Source: Allobosea sp. LC85 (lineage in GTDB: Bacteria; Pseudomonadota; Alphaproteobacteria; Rhizobiales; Beijerinckiaceae). Taken from it: 64,000 nt of DNA. Every line of letters starts with the position of its first letter. Position 1 is the first letter of the stretch. The stretch is taken from the NCBI RefSeq assembly GCF_000735605.1, contig NZ_JPKG01000046.1, positions 171,704 to 235,703 on the forward strand, given 5' to 3'. The notes beneath the pieces were generated by a model, which had not been told where the DNA came from, did no database searches, and saw only the letters and a program-made list of their open reading frames with translations. Below, in pieces: positions 1 to 6,456 of the stretch. The translations under genes and the position numbers were made by a program.

Positions 1-1
1 C

Positions 2-220
2 GCCAGCGCCAGCTCCATTTGGTTCTTGGTGTCAGCCCCTCGATTGCCTGCGGCATTGCCCGATCCTGCCGCCGCACGGGTGTTCGTCCTAACAGGCGAG
101 GAAGCCTCGGCAATCTGGCAAGCGTCTGAATGGAACCGCCGCAATCCGACCAATGGCGACATTCGTCGCTGGCAGGTTCCCGACGATGCTTTGAACGCTT
201 GGCACAAGCTCCCACGATAG
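2..220 (+). CDS. C-terminal end of an unknown protein, cut by the window edge
   Basis: The frame is open from the first bases of the window to the stop at 218-220, so the true start probably lies outside the window; TTG at 26 is the only start-like codon inside. About 72 residues are visible, ending in a Trp/Asn/Arg-rich stretch (SEWNRRNP, RRWQVPDDALNAW). I do not recognise the family. It lies in the part of the window interpreted as an integrated element and converges on the resolvase gene, with a hairpin between them. It could also be a chance open frame. Confidence 0.35.
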   Translation, partial: ASASSIWFLVSAPRLPAALPDPAAARVFVLTGEEASAIWQASEWNRRNPTNGDIRRWQVPDDALNAWHKLPR

Positions 221-232
221 GGCGGCAACAAG

Positions 233-258
233 GAAAAGCCCGCCTTTCCTGACGGGCT
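233..258 (-). terminator. Rho-independent terminator after the resolvase gene
   Basis: Arms AGCCCG (237-242) and CGGGCT (253-258) form a hairpin. Read on the minus strand it is followed by a short T run. It lies about 30 bases beyond the resolvase stop codon and also separates that gene from the convergent partial gene. Confidence 0.55.
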
Positions 259-290
259 CTTGCGGGGGACCTGATGGCACTCGTGAGGGC

Positions 291-866
291 CTACGCCGCC
301 TCCTGCGCTTCCTTCCGAGCCTTCAGGATGCGGTGGACGCTCGCCTTGCCAATCCCCAAGCGCCTCGCAATCTCCGATAGGCTGACCTCCTGAGCCGCCA
401 GCTCGGCAACCTGAACCTCTTTCGCTTTCGCGGTCGGAGCCCGGCCCTTGTACTTCCCGGCCGCCTTGGCCTTGGCTATGCCCTCCCGCTGGCGCTCCAA
501 CATGATTTCCCGCTCGAATTGCGCCACGCTCCCCAGCACGTTGAGCATCAGGCGACCCGTAGGTGTCCCGGTGTCGAGGCTCATGGACAGGATGCGGAGG
601 CTTGAGCCCTTGCCCTCAATGACCTTCAGGAGGTCCATCAGGTGCGCCATCGAGCGTGCGAGGCGGTCGAGCTTCGTAACCACGAGGGCGTCACCCGGCC
701 GGAGGTTGTCGAGGGCACGGGCAAGCTCCTGCCGCTCCCCTACGTCCACTGACGACACTTGCTCGACATAGGTCCGCTCGCACCCGGCCGCTGTGAGGTC
801 GCGCTGTTGAGCGTCCAAGCCGGCTGTCTGGTCGAGGGTCGAGGTGCGGGCGTATCCAATGAGCAT
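291..866 (-). CDS. Serine site-specific recombinase (resolvase/invertase family)
   Basis: A 191-residue protein with the size and order of small serine recombinases. The N-terminal catalytic domain opens with GYARTST, giving the nucleophile Ser9 and Arg7. Asp67, Arg68 and Arg71 are seen in TKLDRLARS. A long helix follows (residues about 103-135), then a C-terminal helix-turn-helix at about 163-182 (SLSEIARRLGIGKASVHRIL). Such enzymes resolve cointegrates or invert DNA; members this short are usually resolvases of Tn3-type transposons or plasmids rather than integrases. An imperfect inverted repeat lies just upstream of the start (893-916). Together with the tRNA fragment at 3303 it marks this end of the window as mobile DNA. 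Confidence 0.92.
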   Translation of the reverse strand: MLIGYARTSTLDQTAGLDAQQRDLTAAGCERTYVEQVSSVDVGERQELARALDNLRPGDALVVTKLDRLARSMAHLMDLLKVIEGKGSSLRILSMSLDTGTPTGRLMLNVLGSVAQFEREIMLERQREGIAKAKAAGKYKGRAPTAKAKEVQVAELAAQEVSLSEIARRLGIGKASVHRILKARKEAQEAA

Positions 867-892
867 GGCATGTCTCCAGAGCGGCTATCGTT

Positions 893-916
893 CCGATAGA
901 CTCTTAGAGTTGTCGG
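893..916. promoter_or_regulatory. Imperfect inverted repeat upstream of the resolvase: possible resolution site or operator
   Basis: The left half reads CCGATAGACTCT and the right half AGAGTTGTCGG; the right half reversed is CCGACAACTCT. It starts 27 bases upstream of the resolvase ATG. Resolvase genes usually have their res site directly upstream, and the CCGATA core recalls gamma-delta half-sites. Only one such site was found, so this is tentative. Confidence 0.3.
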
Positions 917-1114
917 TCGATGTCAATGGGCCATTCGTGCGGAACGATTTCGACTCGATCTGGAACGGCCCATATGGGCAGGGCCTATTGGACCGCTGCG
1001 CCACAGCAGGGTGTACCCCACGTGACTACCGGAAGGCGTAGTTGGAAAATGCCGCAGGCCCGGCTATCGCGGTAGGTGGGCGTCCGACAATGGCATGCTC
1101 ACTGGAGGTTTAGG

Positions 1115-1354
1115 ATGGCAGTCGTCAGGAAGCAGTTTCATCGACACGAGAAAGGCAATCACGACGAGACGTTCTACTACCTAGCTCGGGACACCGAGAG
1201 CCGGAGGGTTTTCATCATTCACGGGTGGGCGGCCGGCAAGAACGTGGATGAAGTTGAACTGAGCGTTTCGGATTTCTTGGCCCAAGTTAACGGCACTGCC
1301 CGCGACAGGTTTCTTGAGCTGATTGGCACGCTTGTTGAGGAACCTGCCTCCTAA
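1115..1354 (+). CDS. Small protein of unknown function (79 residues)
   Basis: The ATG at 1115 is preceded by GGAGG at 1104-1108, which decides it over an upstream in-frame start at 1076. The product is basic at the N terminus (MAVVRKQFHRHEKGNHDE) and then acidic and amphipathic (DEVELSVSDFLAQVNG, DRFLELIGTLVEE). It has no signal peptide and no membrane segment. I do not recognise a family. It is the only gene between the resolvase and the DUF1254 gene, so it is probably cargo of the integrated element. Confidence 0.55.
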   Translation: MAVVRKQFHRHEKGNHDETFYYLARDTESRRVFIIHGWAAGKNVDEVELSVSDFLAQVNGTARDRFLELIGTLVEEPAS

Positions 1355-1674
1355 AGGCGCTTCGGTGTTCGCCTAAGGTCGGGACGTGGCTGATGCCTCA
1401 TCTGGCTAGGCCAGTGCCGGCCTCCCTCCCCAGCGCCCTGTACGCTCCCGACCCGTAGCAGCAAGAGGCCCTTCGGGAACCCGGCAGGGTGCGTGATGGC
1501 GGCATACAGGAAACGCGAGGGGGCCACGGGGGGAAATAGGGAGGCGGCCGGAGAGGGGACAGCTTTCGGATTTTGGCGGCTGATTATCCGGATGCTTGCC
1601 CCCGAGCGGCAGCGGACATTGACCCGAGGCAGCTTCCGCGTACGCTTGCTGCCGACAAGTTACGGGAGCGCGTT
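1355..1674. other. 320-base stretch without a convincing gene
   Basis: A weak AGGCG/CGCCT hairpin sits at about 1354-1373, directly after the stop of the preceding gene. The rest is G-rich and contains short open frames that lack ribosome binding sites. The end of the stretch must carry the promoter of the gene starting at 1675; I see no clear -35/-10 pair. Confidence 0.4.
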
Positions 1675-3078
1675 ATGAGAAGTCTTCTTATCTCCGTCGC
1701 CCTACTTTTTGTTTCAGCAACAGGTCACGCGCAAGCGCCTGATGAACTCACTCGTCGTATGCTCGAACGTCGCGCGGTAGAAGCGGTCATATGGGGCATC
1801 CCGGCCGTCAACACCGATCTGATGCGACAGGAGATGCTGACCAAGACCAGCGGCAAGGTCGGACAGGTCATCTACTGGGGACGCCCGCTGGACTCCAGAA
1901 ACCAGACGCTGACGCCCAACCCCGACGCACTCTATTTTATGTCGTTTTTTGACTTGAGGGACGGGCCCGTCGTGCTGGACTTGCCGAGAGCCGACGGAAA
2001 GGGATCGTTCAACGCCAACATCGTTACGGTTTGGCAGATGCCGTTGGAGGACGCGGGCCTTCTCGGCGTCGATAAGGGCAAGGGCGGCAAGTTCCTGCTG
2101 CTGCCGCCTGGCTACAAGGGCGAGGTACCCAAAGGCTATTACGCGCTCAAGTCCGACACGATGACCGGCTACATGCTGTTCCGCTCGAACTTCGCCAGCC
2201 ACTCCGATGCCGACGTGCAGGCTTCCATCGCTTACGGCAAGCGGCTGAAGGTCTACCCGCTCGCGCAGGCAGCCAAGCCACCGGCGACGGCTTTCATCGA
2301 CGTGAAAGGCGACGATTTCGACTCCACCATCCGCTATAATGCCAGCTTCTTCGAGAACCTGAACCGCGTCGTGCAGGCCGAGAATTGGATCGACCGCGAC
2401 CGCGTGATGATCGACCAGCTAAGGTCTCTCGGTATCGAGAAGGGCAAGCCCTTCAATCCTTCCGACGGGACCAAGGCGCTGATGGACGCAGCGGTGAAGG
2501 AAGCCGGCACATGGCTGGAGGCCAGATACGACGCCGGCCTGCCGCCATTCTTCTCCGACCGGAGTCGATGGACCTCCCCAGCTTATCCGACCATCGTCAA
2601 GGCGTATAGCGATGGACTAGCGGATCCGAACGCATATCCGGTCGATGATCGCGGCGTGGGCTACAGCTACGCCTACATCGGCCTAAAGCGTCTCGGAGCA
2701 GGCCAATTCTACTCACTTTCGATCCGCGACAGGGACGGCGACGCCTTCGATGGCGCTAAGACATATCGCCTGCGAGTGCCCCCCAATGCGCCTGTCGCAC
2801 AGTATTGGTCAGTTACCGCCTACGACCGGCAGACACATGCGCTGATTAAAGGGATGCCGCACGCCAGCCGCTCCTCGCAAGGGGACGTTTTGAAGAAAAA
2901 CTCCGATGGCTCCATCGACATCTTCATTGGGCCTAAAGCACCCCTCGGCAAAGAAAACAATTGGTTGCCGACTGATCCGGGTCGGAAGTTCGAGCTACTG
3001 GCGCGGTTCTATGCGCCTAAGAAGGAGTTCTTCGAAAAGAAGTGGATACTGCCGGACGCGGAGAAGGTCTCCCAATAG
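1675..3078 (+). CDS. DUF1254/DUF1214 domain protein, secreted
   Basis: A 467-residue protein with a signal peptide (MRSLLISVALLFVSATGHAQ, cleavage near residue 20). The DUF1254 part follows, with AVIWGIPAVNTDLM and the TPNPDALYFMSFFDLRDGP stretch typical of the family. A C-terminal DUF1214 part contains YRLRVPPNAPVAQYWSVTAYD and ends in GRKFELLARFY. The ATG at 1675 starts the signal peptide; the frame stays open upstream to 1573, but that extension has no protein-like character. Family function is unclear; members are often periplasmic and occur beside transport or stress genes. It is the last gene before the tRNA-derived attachment sequence, so probably element cargo. A damaged second DUF1254 gene lies at 51109. 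Confidence 0.88.
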   Translation: MRSLLISVALLFVSATGHAQAPDELTRRMLERRAVEAVIWGIPAVNTDLMRQEMLTKTSGKVGQVIYWGRPLDSRNQTLTPNPDALYFMSFFDLRDGPVVLDLPRADGKGSFNANIVTVWQMPLEDAGLLGVDKGKGGKFLLLPPGYKGEVPKGYYALKSDTMTGYMLFRSNFASHSDADVQASIAYGKRLKVYPLAQAAKPPATAFIDVKGDDFDSTIRYNASFFENLNRVVQAENWIDRDRVMIDQLRSLGIEKGKPFNPSDGTKALMDAAVKEAGTWLEARYDAGLPPFFSDRSRWTSPAYPTIVKAYSDGLADPNAYPVDDRGVGYSYAYIGLKRLGAGQFYSLSIRDRDGDAFDGAKTYRLRVPPNAPVAQYWSVTAYDRQTHALIKGMPHASRSSQGDVLKKNSDGSIDIFIGPKAPLGKENNWLPTDPGRKFELLARFYAPKKEFFEKKWILPDAEKVSQ

Positions 3079-3302
3079 CGACAGCCGGCATTTGCTTTCA
3101 CGGTATTTTGGTTGTGGCGGATTGCGACACCTCCCGTGCATTCGCATGTCGATGCACTGCAACTTCTACAGCGAGCTCCAGCGGGAGGCGTGCAGCGTGG
3201 ACCACGCGGCCCTTGCTCGCGGTACAAAGGCGCGGTACATAACGTCACGGCCTAACGTCGAAAAGTGCAGTAAAATCAATCGGGTCAAGGCGGCAGGGGG
3301 AA
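3079..3302. other. Non-coding end of the integrated element
   Basis: No frame here has both a plausible start and protein-like composition. The last 30 bases are AT-rich compared with the surroundings (GTAAAATCAATCGG) and run into the tRNA-derived block. No gene is proposed. Confidence 0.4.
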
Positions 3303-3326
3303 GTTCAAATCCTGCCACTCCGACCA
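3303..3326 (+). other. Attachment-site copy: 3' end of tRNA-Pro
   Basis: The 24 bases hold the T-loop GTTCAAATC, the 3' half of the T stem and of the acceptor stem (CACTCCG), the discriminator A and CCA. This matches the 3' end of alphaproteobacterial tRNA-Pro, whose 5' acceptor strand would read CGGAGTG. The 50 bases upstream cannot form the remaining tRNA arms: the opposite T-stem strand reads GGAAG instead of GCAGG. So it is a 3' fragment, the signature left by integration into a tRNA gene. The intact tRNA should lie at the other end of the element, left of the window. Confidence 0.8.
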
Positions 3327-3360
3327 AAATTTTCCGAGATAATTCAAGCAGTTACAAATC

Positions 3361-3380
3361 AAGCCCTTCGGGGCTTTTTT
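3361..3380 (+). terminator. Rho-independent terminator, probably of the original tRNA-Pro gene
   Basis: AAGCCC, loop TTCG, GGGCTT, then a T tract. It stands 35 bases after the CCA of the tRNA fragment, a normal tRNA-to-terminator distance, which supports a tRNA gene having occupied this site before integration. Confidence 0.85.
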
Positions 3381-3523
3381 ATTGCCCGGACAGTTCAGCG
3401 CGATTTGGTCCGCAAGCGGGTCTGTTTGGGCAGGATTAACGCATCCACGACTTCTCCCGGTGCAGCGATGGTGTCGCGCGCGGCGCTCCTGTAGTCTCGC
3501 CCCAGGACAATGGGGCTCACTAT

Positions 3524-3664
3524 ATGACGCGCTTTACCCGAATCATCGGAATTATGAGCCTCGCCGTGCTGCTCGCCGGCTGCGACAAATGCGGTGAGCT
3601 GATGAAGCTCGATATCTTCGGCCAACCCGTGAAGACCTGCTCCGGCAATAATCCGCAGGGATGA
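3524..3664 (+). CDS. Small lipoprotein (46 residues)
   Basis: ATG at 3524 opens a short frame with a lipoprotein signal: basic start MTRFTRII, hydrophobic stretch, and lipobox LAGC with the lipidated Cys at residue 20. The mature part is only 27 residues (CDKCGELMKLDIFG...) and has two further cysteines (23 and 39) that could pair. Too short for ordinary gene finders but has a complete export signal. It resembles small entericidin-like or unassigned alphaproteobacterial lipoproteins; function unknown. It is the first chromosomal gene after the element boundary. Confidence 0.65.
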   Translation: MTRFTRIIGIMSLAVLLAGCDKCGELMKLDIFGQPVKTCSGNNPQG

Positions 3665-3692
3665 ACGCAGCCCGCCCGCCTCACGCGAATCG

Positions 3693-3793
3693 TTAGATCA
3701 TCGGACCGGATCTCGTATCCGGACCGATGATCTAACCTTCTGTGTTTGCATCGTCTTTCCCGAAAACCGCAGTCCACTTCGGGCCGATGCTTT
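3693..3793 (-). repeat. Intergenic palindromic repeat, family A, copy 1
   Basis: It has two parts. One is a palindrome opening TTAGATCATCGG and closing CCGATGATCTAA. The other is a second dyad containing TCTTTCCCGAAAACCGC and CCACTTCGGGCCGATGC. Relatives in this window are at 25735, 40573, 48051 and 56848. Orientation is called minus because copies 2 and 5 read AGCATCGGCCCGAAAAGTGG on the plus strand. Confidence 0.8.
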
Positions 3794-3808
3794 TACGGCC
3801 AGCGCCAA

Positions 3809-3834
3809 AGAAAAAGCCGGGGCAAAGCCCCGGC
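3809..3834 (-). terminator. Strong terminator of bioY
   Basis: Perfect 8-base arms GCCGGGGC (3816-3823) and GCCCCGGC (3827-3834) with a 3-base loop, followed on the minus strand by TTTTTCTTT. It lies about 30 bases beyond the bioY stop codon. Confidence 0.92.
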
Positions 3835-3862
3835 CCGTTCGTCTCTGTCGCTGCAGCGTGCC

Positions 3863-4489
3863 TTAGCCGCGGCGGCGCAGGAAGGACCAGCTCGCCCCGA
3901 CGAGGCTCGCGGCCAGCGCCATCTTGAGTGCGTCGCCCAGCAGGAAGGGCTGCACGCCGAAGGCGAAGGCCTTGGCGAAGCCGATACCGGTGGCACCGCT
4001 CGCCATCTGCGCCCCAAGAGCGAGCCACAGGCCGCCGAGGCCAAGAATCAGCGCTTCCGCGACAACGAATCCCGCAATCAGGCGGAACACCGAGGCTCCG
4101 CGCTCGGCCGCCCAGCCGGCGACGGCCGCCGCAAGCACGAAGCCGACGAGGAAGCCGCCAGTCGGACCAGCGAGATAGAACAGCCCGGCGGCAACCGGCG
4201 GCGTGTTGGTGAAGACCGGCAGGCCGGCGAGGCCATAGGCAATGTAGAGTGCAACGGTCGCGGCGCCGAGGCGCGAGCCATAGGCGGCACCGAGGCCGAG
4301 CACGGCCAGCGTCTGCAAGGTCATCGGCACCGGCCAGAACGGCACCTTGATCTTGGCGGCCAAAACCAGCAGCAGGCTGCCGGCCACGGCAAGCCCGATA
4401 GTGCGCGCCAGCGCGGCGCGACGTCCGGAGACCTGGGGAAGGATCGCGTTGACCAGGGTCGGAGCGGAAAGGGGAAGCAGATCGGCCAT
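3863..4489 (-). CDS. bioY: BioY, substrate-binding subunit of a biotin ECF transporter
   Basis: A 208-residue integral membrane protein of BioY length with about six hydrophobic segments. It has the family hallmark KVPFWPVPMTLQTLAVLG near residues 48-65 and the later stretch FYLAGPTGGFLVGF. BioY binds biotin in the inner membrane and either works with the shared EcfAT module or, in some bacteria, alone. No bioM or bioN gene is adjacent, so it is probably a solitary BioY or uses components encoded elsewhere. It has its own promoter (4538-4566) and a strong terminator, so it is a single-gene unit. Confidence 0.95.
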   Translation of the reverse strand: MADLLPLSAPTLVNAILPQVSGRRAALARTIGLAVAGSLLLVLAAKIKVPFWPVPMTLQTLAVLGLGAAYGSRLGAATVALYIAYGLAGLPVFTNTPPVAAGLFYLAGPTGGFLVGFVLAAAVAGWAAERGASVFRLIAGFVVAEALILGLGGLWLALGAQMASGATGIGFAKAFAFGVQPFLLGDALKMALAASLVGASWSFLRRRG

Positions 4490-4537
4490 GCGCTCTCATC
4501 CATTTTTTGAGGGCCGCGCTGCGCAGCCGGTTTTCCG

Positions 4538-4566
4538 TCTATAGAAAATGCTGCAATGCCCTACAA
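4538..4566 (-). promoter_or_regulatory. Sigma-70-type promoter of bioY with an overlapping TCTATAGA palindrome
   Basis: On the minus strand, TTGTAG (4566-4561) and TATAGA (4543-4538) are separated by exactly 17 bases, about 50 bases before the bioY ATG. The -10 lies in the palindrome TCTATAGA (4538-4545). This partly resembles the BioR biotin-repressor site of alphaproteobacteria (TTATCTATAA), but matches only its central TCTATA, so regulation by BioR is a guess. Confidence 0.6.
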
Positions 4567-4646
4567 GGCGCACGGCGGTGCGCTAAGCGGCAAGGCCGGA
4601 GCGCAACCTGCCCCGTGACGCGACTGGACCAGACAGCGGGCCCCGC

Positions 4647-5567
4647 ATGAGCGAAGACGTCGAATTCGATCGCAGCGCCACCGCTCCTTCCGGCGAGGTG
4701 GTGGAACTGTCGCCGCTCGTCCGGCGCGTCATCGCCGGGAATGGCGGGCCGATGACCTTTACCGGCACCTGCACCTATATCATCGGCCGAGGCACGGTTG
4801 CGGTGCTGGATCCTGGCCCGGACGATCCGGCCCATATCGCCCGCGTCCTTGCGGCGCTCGCTGGCGAGACCGTCAGCCATATCCTTGTCACGCACACCCA
4901 TCGCGACCATTCGCCTGCCGTGCCGGCACTGAAGGCGGCAACAGGCGCCACCGTCGCCGGCTGCCTGCCGCATCGTGCGGCGCGCGAACTGGCGCTTGGC
5001 GAGATCAATCCGCTCGATGCCGCCGCCGATCGCGACTATGCGCCCGATCTGCCGATGCATGACGGCGACACCGTCACGGGCCCAGGCTGGACGCTTTCGG
5101 CCATCGCAACACCGGGACACACCGCCAATCACCTCGCCTTCGCGCTCGCGGAAGAGACAAGCCTGTTTTCCGGCGATCATGTCATGGCCTGGTCGACGAG
5201 CATCGTTGCCCCGCCCGACGGTTCGATGGCGTCCTACATGTCTTCGATCGAAAAACTGCGCGCGATGGAGCACGCCATTTACTGGCCAGGCCATGGCGGG
5301 CCCGTGAACGAACCGCAGCGCTTCCTGCGCGGGCTCGTGCAGCATCGACGGCAGCGCGAGGCCGCGATCCTCAACCGCCTCAGGGCCGGCGACGAGCGCA
5401 TCTCGGAGATGGTGCCGCCAATCTATCAGGGGTTGCCGGTCGCACTGCACGGCGCGGCCTCGCTCTCGATCCTCGCCCAACTCGAGGATCTGGTCCTGAA
5501 CGGCACGGTCATCTGTGACGAGGCGCTGCCGATGCTGGCGAGCCGATACAAACTGGTCCGGGCCTGA
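4647..5567 (+). CDS. MBL-fold metallo-hydrolase
   Basis: A 306-residue metallo-beta-lactamase-fold protein. The zinc-binding HxHxDH motif is complete at residues 83-88 (HTHRDH). Further metal ligands are seen in ATPGHTANH, FSGDHVM and YWPGHGGPV. The C-terminal 80 residues form a small helical domain, as in the LACTB2/RNase Z-like hydrolase group. Substrate unknown; relatives include thioesterase-like, glyoxalase II-like and nuclease enzymes. No signal peptide, so cytoplasmic. It is divergent from bioY and convergent with the DUF1499 gene, so probably a single transcript. Confidence 0.88.
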   Translation: MSEDVEFDRSATAPSGEVVELSPLVRRVIAGNGGPMTFTGTCTYIIGRGTVAVLDPGPDDPAHIARVLAALAGETVSHILVTHTHRDHSPAVPALKAATGATVAGCLPHRAARELALGEINPLDAAADRDYAPDLPMHDGDTVTGPGWTLSAIATPGHTANHLAFALAEETSLFSGDHVMAWSTSIVAPPDGSMASYMSSIEKLRAMEHAIYWPGHGGPVNEPQRFLRGLVQHRRQREAAILNRLRAGDERISEMVPPIYQGLPVALHGAASLSILAQLEDLVLNGTVICDEALPMLASRYKLVRA

Positions 5568-5634
5568 TGCAGCGGCGTCGATCCGTTCTCGGATCGCATC
5601 ATGCCGCCGCGAATGATTTGCCGCCGCGAATGAT

Positions 5635-6411
5635 TTATCGTGCCTCGACCAGCAGATCGACCTCTTCGGCAAAGGCCGCGATGCGAGCGGCATTTGCACC
5701 GAGATCGTGACTGCCGATCCGCGAAGCCGAGCGGATATCGATGCGGCTGCCGTCGGCGCGCGGGCGCACGCGGATCGTGATGTCGTCGGCAAGCCGCAGG
5801 ATCCGGGTCCGCGCCACGGCCTCGATCCGCCCTGCCCCGCTGCGCCCGCCCGGGCGCGACGCTTCGAGCACCTGCCAGCCCAGCGCGGTGGCGGCCCGGC
5901 GCGCGATGGTGAAGGCCGTTTCGGCCGGGACCTCCAATACGATCGGCAGCGTCTTCGGATAGGCTTGGCGCTGGATGCGCCGCTCTCCAGCCGGGACGTC
6001 GGGCGGCACCAGCCCGTGGCGTGCGGTCAAGGCGGCCTGCGAGCGGCTGAAGCTCGGGGGGTCATCGATATCGGTCGAGATATCGCTCAAGCGCGGCAGC
6101 GTCAGCCATTTGAAGCCACCATAAAGCACCGGCGCAAGCATGATGAGCGCAAGCACGAAGGCCTGCGCCGCCATGCCGACCCCGCGATGCCCCGCCTGCC
6201 AGATCCGCATGAAGGCGAGCACCGCCAGCAGCAGCGCCAGCAGCACGAAACCATAGGCACCGGCGATCGGCGCGAGCCCCTGTACCGAAGGTTCGCCGAG
6301 CCGGGCGACGAGAATAGCCAGCAGCAGCACCGCAACCGAGAACCAGGCCAGCCGCCGGCTCCAGCGCGCGGCGCGCGAGACAGGTTCCTCGAAGACGATG
6401 CGGCGGTGCAT
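5635..6411 (-). CDS. DUF1499 membrane protein
   Basis: A 258-residue protein. The N-terminal third has three hydrophobic segments (about residues 22-40, 50-68 and 80-98). The soluble C-terminal domain matches DUF1499 in layout, with RIEAVARTRILRLADDITIRVRP and SRIGSHDLGANAARI near the end. DUF1499 proteins are common in alphaproteobacteria and have no established role. It lies just downstream of the acyl-CoA synthetase gene on the same strand (45-base gap), so it may be co-transcribed with it. Confidence 0.85.
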   Translation of the reverse strand: MHRRIVFEEPVSRAARWSRRLAWFSVAVLLLAILVARLGEPSVQGLAPIAGAYGFVLLALLLAVLAFMRIWQAGHRGVGMAAQAFVLALIMLAPVLYGGFKWLTLPRLSDISTDIDDPPSFSRSQAALTARHGLVPPDVPAGERRIQRQAYPKTLPIVLEVPAETAFTIARRAATALGWQVLEASRPGGRSGAGRIEAVARTRILRLADDITIRVRPRADGSRIDIRSASRIGSHDLGANAARIAAFAEEVDLLVEAR

Positions 6412-6456
6412 GATGCTTAGGTGGCGGGGTCCGGCGCCGAAGGCAAGCCTCGCGGC

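Noticed and set aside
844..1041. A 65-codon plus-strand frame upstream of the small unknown gene
   Set aside because: It begins inside the resolvase gene on the opposite strand, has no ribosome binding site and covers the putative resolution site.
3250..3326. A complete tRNA gene ending at 3326
   Set aside because: Only the 3' 24 bases fit. The D and anticodon arms are missing and the 5' half of the T stem does not pair, so it is a fragment.
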